Notes under the pieces: model-generated
The model's database searches: none
What the model saw: the letters and a program-made list of their open reading frames with translations, nothing else
What the model was told of the DNA's origin: nothing
Shown: in pieces, positions 59,201-64,000 of the stretch
Layout of the letters: each line of letters opens with the position of its first letter
How positions within the stretch are numbered: position 1 is the first letter of the stretch
Source: Membranipora membranacea
Taxonomy: Eukaryota; Bryozoa; Gymnolaemata; Cheilostomatida; Membraniporidae
NCBI GenBank assembly: GCA_914767715.1
Contig: OU612065.1
Coordinates: 3,470,001-3,534,000 of the forward strand
Reading direction: 5' to 3'
DNA length: 64,000 bases
Made by a program: the position numbers and the translations under genes

Positions 59201-62200
59201 TCACTCTAGTGTTTATCTGACAGTCCCGCACTGCTATTTTTTGGTGAATTCTTCAGTTACTGGGGTCAGAAAATGCAATGCACTGACAGACGTCTGCAGG
59301 CTATTTTCAGAAAAATGACATGTTGTTTTTTGAGCGGGTGTTTTACTACTTCATTAAACGAATAGAATTTGATGAGCATCAATGATGACTTCATCTTGCC
59401 AAGGTCTGATCGTCCCTTTGTGCTGTCATGGTAAGGTCCTTAGAAGTGTTTTGCGAAATAACTTATGAGTACCCAAAATTGGATGCAGTGGGAGTATTTA
59501 ATTATTCCAAACACTGCTAAGGCATAACTCTCACCCGCTATCCTTTTCAAAACCTTTGCAATCGCTTCTTTCATATTTTTATGTAATGATATTTTGGCAG
59601 ATCCACCAGATTCTATGAGTATAACAGGATACGACTCTGCCAGGACTGTCGTTGTGGACACGGCACACAGACTGACATGTACCACCACGGGAGGTAACCC
59701 CCTGCCTGATCTAACATGGTACTCCGGTATGTATTACTAAGTCTGATATTCATGTAATTATGACTTGCTGTTTGTTTGTACGTTTTACTAAACAAGCGAT
59801 TGCTCACAATGTTTATACTGACAAAGCCACAAACAAAAACTGCTTTGTTTACCAAAACTTGTTTTGTTAGTTTGGAAAAGTTGAATCATTCTTGTTTTTC
59901 CATGTTTGAAGGTACAGTTTGATGTGTTGTAATTTCAAGTACTAATTTTATTTTCAAGGTTCCACCAAGCTTACCAATGTTGGTACGATGAGAGAGACTG
60001 GAAACATTCGCTCATTAGAGTATCAGTTCATAGCTACGCCAAAAGATAACGGAGCTGTGTACAAATGTGTCGCGTCTCACGCCAATGTTCCTGAGCCTCA
60101 CAGTGAAACAAATATAACAGTCAATGTGTTCTGTAAGTGTTTATCAAATCAGGCTCATCGCTTAGATATATCCTCGGTAACCAAGTCAGCAGTCCGCAGC
60201 TCCTGCTAACATGCCAATCTCTACCACTGTGGTATGAAGTCATCTAACATGTCTCAACAAAACCTCATTAATTTTTGGTAATCCACTGTCCAGGGTCGGT
60301 AACTGTAAATTGCTGAACAGGCTGAACTTGCTGAACAGAATTTCTCAGACTACTATTTGCTTGATTCTTTACATGATTGGCTAATTTTGCACAAGCCTGG
60401 ACAACTCCTTATATTCTGCTGGTTAATTAACTTATATTAAGTTAGCAACTGCCTTTGTTTCTTTCTATTATTTTATCCACAATAATTAGTCTTTGGATAT
60501 TACACTAGTGAATGGATGGAAGGAACCCCCCCCCTTGTCAAGACTGGCTAGATCGAAGGAAGGCATTGTGCTGAATAATGTTTCTGGTTTCCTAAACGCC
60601 ATCAGATTTGGTCAGATTTGGTACATTGATTGCTTCATTTGCTTGCCCTCGTTGATACCATACACCATACATGAATAGCCATACGCCTGCTCAGGGTTAG
60701 ATATGTACCGCACATTCATATAATATATATCAGTGATTGCCCTAAAACGAATATATTAGGTGCCAACAGGAACTTAGTAACTCATTATATTCATTGAATC
60801 ATTTGGCTGTGTTTGAGAAGTGATAGTCAGCCACAGAAAAGATTGCAAAAAATAGTTTTAGTCTGAGAAATTCTGTTCAGCTGCTCAGTGTGTTCAGCCT
60901 GTTCAGCAATTTACAGTTACCGGTCCAGGGTCTGATGGATTTAACATTCTAACTAGTCTCACAGTGATGACCTATCTATAATCTATATGTGGGGCTAACA
61001 CTAACCGCATGGCAAGCTCTCCTTTTCTTGCCAGCACTACCTAGTATACAACTTTGTTTTCTTTCCTGTTGCAAAACAGCACTGATTCACATCCTTCTAT
61101 TTTAAATTTTTGCATCACACAAAATGTAGCCAGTTTAATCACCAATCAACTATGGCTGTCCCACATTCAAGTATCAACATTTTTGAGAGTTCATGACCTC
61201 TGACTTGACACCTATATCATCCTGCATCATAATAAATGTGAAAATTAGACACCAATAATTTACTGCCTAAATAGTTATTCAACAAAGTTCCTGACCACAT
61301 ATTGTGGGCGAAGACGCTAAATAATACTCATTGTTGTTGGTTTTTACCACTAGTTGTTTTGGAACCAAAATAAAAAAATTCCCACACTGGCGATTACTTA
61401 ACATTACACTTCCTCTGGTGACCATAAAAGTGTGCAAAAATGACTGACTGACTGGCTTCAGACATTCTATAGAGTGTATTGTGAATAACATAGGAAAAAA
61501 ACCGAGAAGACCATACTTATTTTGAGGCAGTGTCAGTTGTGGCGAAGCCAGACAGTTGTGTCATCAAAACAATAATTCATTTTACTCCACGACATGAAGT
61601 GCAGTGGATTAGAAATGTAATTAATTTAACTCAGTCTGGTGTATTGATATTAGAAGCCCAGTTCATTTCCATCTTCTGTAATTACACTAATGGTTGTACT
61701 CAGCTTCATGTAAAGAATCTTAATGATGGTCAGCTAATGGTAATCAATAGTTCTTCTGATGTAAATTTGTGTATAAAAACTTGCAGCACTCCCCCATGGT
61801 TATTCACCTGATTATAATTTGAGAGTTTATTCCATAGCCTCTGATATAAGAGGAGTGACAGGGACCCTAAATTACTACAGATATTTTGTAATAACGTAAT
61901 TGGTCAATGAGAGTAAGTTCTAATGATTGCTGTACACATTCAATTAATCAATACCTAGCCTGAGGCCTGACTCACTGGGCCCACCATTAGATGATAGTAA
62001 CAGGGCGTCATTGTGGTGATAATTAGGTGATTAGAACTAAATAATCAGCTTGTTACTGTGATTTAATGATTTGCCCTTGGTGCGTTTGTAGACACAAAAT
62101 TAGGACATTTCCTCAGAAAGGCTGCATGAACTTTGTAGGAATGAATCAAAGTGTGACATTATGTTGATGCAAAGGAACGATCTATCATTTCAATTACAAA

Positions 62201-63313
62201 AAAAACAAATAAGGTCATAATAATATGTAATTAAATTTCTGCCCTTGTAGATCCACCTCAGAATGTGACGATCACTCCTCAGCATGCATTTAGAGACGGT
62301 ACAGCGGTAACCCTAGAGTGTGATAGTGGTGCTAGCAATCCAGTCTCTTCTATCAGGTGGCTCAAAAATGAGACTGAGATAGTAGACAGCAGAATCACAT
62401 CATCTAGTACTGCTGCCGCTCATGGAGGCAAAGCTACTGTCAGCAGGTATATCAGGCTCAATACCACTCTGTATAACTACTCCCTAAATGGAATTTGTAC
62501 TAAAAGATCCTCAAATTTTGTGGCGTTGTGTAGTGAGTGAGTGAGTAAGTTGTAATCAGTGACTTTGCTGAGATACATACCTATCCATGGTATAAGCAGG
62601 GAGGGTCGGAGAGGTGATGCATTGAGTATGCTGTTTGGAGTTGCCTAACTCTGGAGGTTTCATACCCTCATGTAACAATTATGATGACTCCTTTGATTAA
62701 TTTGCCTCGATTGAAAAAGAAAGGATCAGTGTGTGAATCAGTAAGATGTGGCGGCGGAACCTGCTGTAACTTTGAATGTTTCATCCTGTATGCGCGCTCC
62801 AACTTCAACATTCAACTTCAATGTTACTGTTGATGAAATCTGAGACAGGCTTTGTGCGGGAGTCTTGATTAGTTTGACAGCTATGTGACATTTTTTATGG
62901 TTTATTTCACACTTCACTCAGTCATGAATGCTTGCACAATGAGAAATATTGTTCCAGCTGCCAACAGTACATCAAAGTACTACGACGACGTAGGTCCGAA
63001 AATCATTTAGAGGTAACATCAAACACCCTCACACACTTCAAAGCAATGCCTTTTTACTTTTCTTTCACAATTTCTTAGAACCATCCATGATGATAGCGTG
63101 ACAGTAACTTGAACCCTCATCCTGTGGCCATCATTGAATTATGTGTATTAAAAGAGTATAATAATGTAACAGAGGTATGATTTTTTTCCTATTACTTATA
63201 CAGGTACACGTTCACACCAGTGGCTAGTGATAATGGGCTTATAATACAATGCAGTGCGAGGAATCCTGAGATCGGGAGATCAGCTACTAGGGGCTTGACT
63301 CTGGACATACAGC
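50203..63313 (+). CDS. Ig-superfamily adhesion protein, nephrin/Hibris-like (3'-partial)
   Basis: A secreted or membrane cell-adhesion protein; the C-terminus lies beyond the window. Eleven exons: 50203-50395, 54227-54418, 54616-54769, 55164-55369, 57359-57652, 58751-58902, 59041-59191, 59601-59726, 59959-60132, 62251-62446, 63204-63313, 649 codons plus one base. A signal peptide is clear (VTLLLLFWTYKSSA). Six Ig domains follow: Ig1 (exons 1-2, ISLTC...YQC), Ig2 (exons 3-4), Ig3 (exon 5 alone, GGNPLPTLQWYRDG...EYRC), Ig4 (exons 6-7), Ig5 (exons 8-9, GGNPLPDLTWY...YKC), Ig6 (exons 10-11, SNPVSSIRW...IQC). The GGNP-x-P-x-L-x-W and EYRC-x-A-x-N patterns recall nephrin, Hibris and Sticks-and-stones, which join slit diaphragms and fusing cells by heterophilic binding to Kirre/Neph proteins. 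Cytoplasmic parts that would settle this are not in the window. All Ig borders are phase-1 introns. Confidence 0.88.
50396..54226. other. Large first intron of the Ig gene
   Basis: 3.8 kb splitting Ig1. First introns of this size often hold enhancers, but I see no specific motif. An ORF of 107 codons at 51601-51924 shows no family resemblance and no splice context. Confidence 0.4.
55370..57358. other. Intron 4 of the Ig gene
   Basis: About 2 kb of AT-rich sequence without recognisable genes. A CCATCTGCAG direct repeat at ~56070-56090 is the only simple structure noticed. Confidence 0.35.
57653..58750. other. Intron 5 of the Ig gene
   Basis: 1.1 kb of AT-rich sequence; ORFs in it lack splice context and similarity. 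I see nothing further in it. Confidence 0.35.
60297..60922. mobile_element. Mutator-type (MULE) MITE with perfect 9-bp target duplication
   Basis: A 626-bp non-autonomous element in intron 9 of the Ig gene. Its ends are inverted repeats of about 60-80 bp beginning CGGTAACTGTAAATTGCTGA and continuing through CAGAATTTCTCAGACTA, with a few indels. It is bracketed by identical 9-mers GTCCAGGGT (60288-60296 and 60923-60931). Long terminal repeats and 9-bp duplications are diagnostic of the Mutator superfamily. No transposase is encoded inside. Confidence 0.88.
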
Positions 63314-63763
63314 GTAAGTACAGGCATGCTACCTTCATTTCCCTCTATTAGTACCCACATCCTACTTGGTGTCGGTGATTACAGTTATTATTTAACTGTT
63401 AAGTCTTTGTTTGTTGGAGGATCAAACAAACAGGTCAACTTTCACATAATTCATTTTGTAATACTGTGTCAATCAACCACCAAGAAAGCCAGCAAAATGA
63501 TTCCATGATTTAGGAATGTCGTTTTTTCGTCAGTGTTTTCTATTCTCATACTTTGTTTACATAATCTTTGATACTGATGAAAATCAGATAACCTTTCAAA
63601 TTACTCCTGACTTTCTGTCAGTTTACAGAGTTTACCAGTAGGCTGTATTCTCTCTGACTCGGGGACTCAGGGCCATTGCTCAGGGTGTGTCATCTGTAAT
63701 AAATACTCTACCACTTTTTATTACCCGGTATTCTGTATAATGTTCCCTCATTATCTTTTATTA

Positions 63764-63889
63764 CTATGGAACAGCTAATTGTTTTTTTACTGCTCTAACA
63801 ACAACAGCCTCATCAGTTCCTGGAATCTTCTGACAAAGCTGTCCATTGGCTAAATGCATTACTCGGTCAGCAACTACATACCCTATAAC
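63764..63889 (-). CDS. Possible terminal exon of an unrecognised minus-strand gene
   Basis: After an acceptor-like GGTTCTCAG the minus strand reads 41 codons to a TAG at 63766-63764: VIGYVVADRVMHLANGQL, CQKIPGTDEAVVVRAVK, KQLAVP. Composition looks protein-like and the ADRVMHLANGQ stretch faintly recalls the segment after the switch histidine of ABC ATPases. No other exon of such a gene is visible in the window, and it would lie inside or after the Ig gene on the opposite strand. It may also be chance. Confidence 0.25.
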   Translation of the reverse strand, partial: VIGYVVADRVMHLANGQLCQKIPGTDEAVVVRAVKKQLAVP

Positions 63890-64000
63890 CTGAGAACCAT
63901 GTATCTTACTATGAATTGTAACAAAATAAACAAAATCAAGTGCTATTATGAAGATTTTTCTCTTAGTAGACAAGCTGCAAGTACCCAATGATGGATATTC

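Noticed and set aside
1-64000. CRISPR arrays, operons, bacterial promoters or ribosome binding sites
   Set aside because: The window is clearly animal nuclear DNA with introns; none of these is present.

Overview
This is a stretch of nuclear DNA from an invertebrate animal. Every protein gene is split by spliceosomal introns of roughly 100 bp to 4 kb, the genes belong to metazoan families (SCO-spondin-like, beta-1,4-galactosyltransferase, RSU1, ISOC2, RAE1, nephrin-like Ig protein), and the AT-rich intergenic and intronic DNA is full of transposon debris. I cannot name the phylum from sequence alone.

Layout. 1-2154: no recognisable exon. 2155-20384 (+): 3' part of a very large secreted mosaic protein, 42 exons whose lengths sum to exactly 2,924 codons in frame including the stop. 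It starts with tandemly duplicated two-part beta-rich modules joined by Thr-Pro-Gly-Gln mucin-like linkers, then ten TSP1 repeats interspersed with TIL modules, a vWC module and a C-terminal cystine knot; this is the architecture of SCO-spondin. 22619-24558 (-): beta-1,4-galactosyltransferase, 3 exons. 24.8-33.1 kb: transposon zone with a 5'-truncated LINE tail (24835-25230), a nearly intact CR1/L2-type LINE on the minus strand (about 27.6-31.95 kb), and a MULE transposase relic with a PHD-finger remnant (32089-32518), the last two enclosed by a 36-37 bp inverted repeat. 33801-39102 (+): RSU1, 9 exons. 39925-42375 (-): ISOC2-type isochorismatase-domain protein, 4 exons, convergent with RSU1. 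43947-47287 (+): RAE1, 8 exons, divergent from ISOC2. 50203-63313 (+, continues beyond the window): secreted or membrane Ig-superfamily protein with six Ig domains so far, nephrin/Hibris-like.

The genes do not form a functional cluster. The most unusual material is in the mobile DNA: a LINE whose ORF1 protein begins with an RNase H1-type hybrid-binding domain and whose ORF1 and ORF2 overlap by the 8 bases ATGATTAA; three 24-31 bp palindromes starting CATAGA and ending TCTATG, each flanked by an 8-bp direct repeat; other very short palindromic inserts with 7- or 9-bp flanking repeats; a textbook Mutator-type MITE with a perfect 9-bp target duplication; and a pogo-type MITE carrying a tRNA-like segment. 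In the SCO-spondin-like gene, the modules have expanded in ~2-2.4 kb exon-cassette duplications, some recent enough that intron sequence is still shared.

Splice sites were placed by reading GT/AG junctions and keeping frame and homology; no transcript evidence was available.
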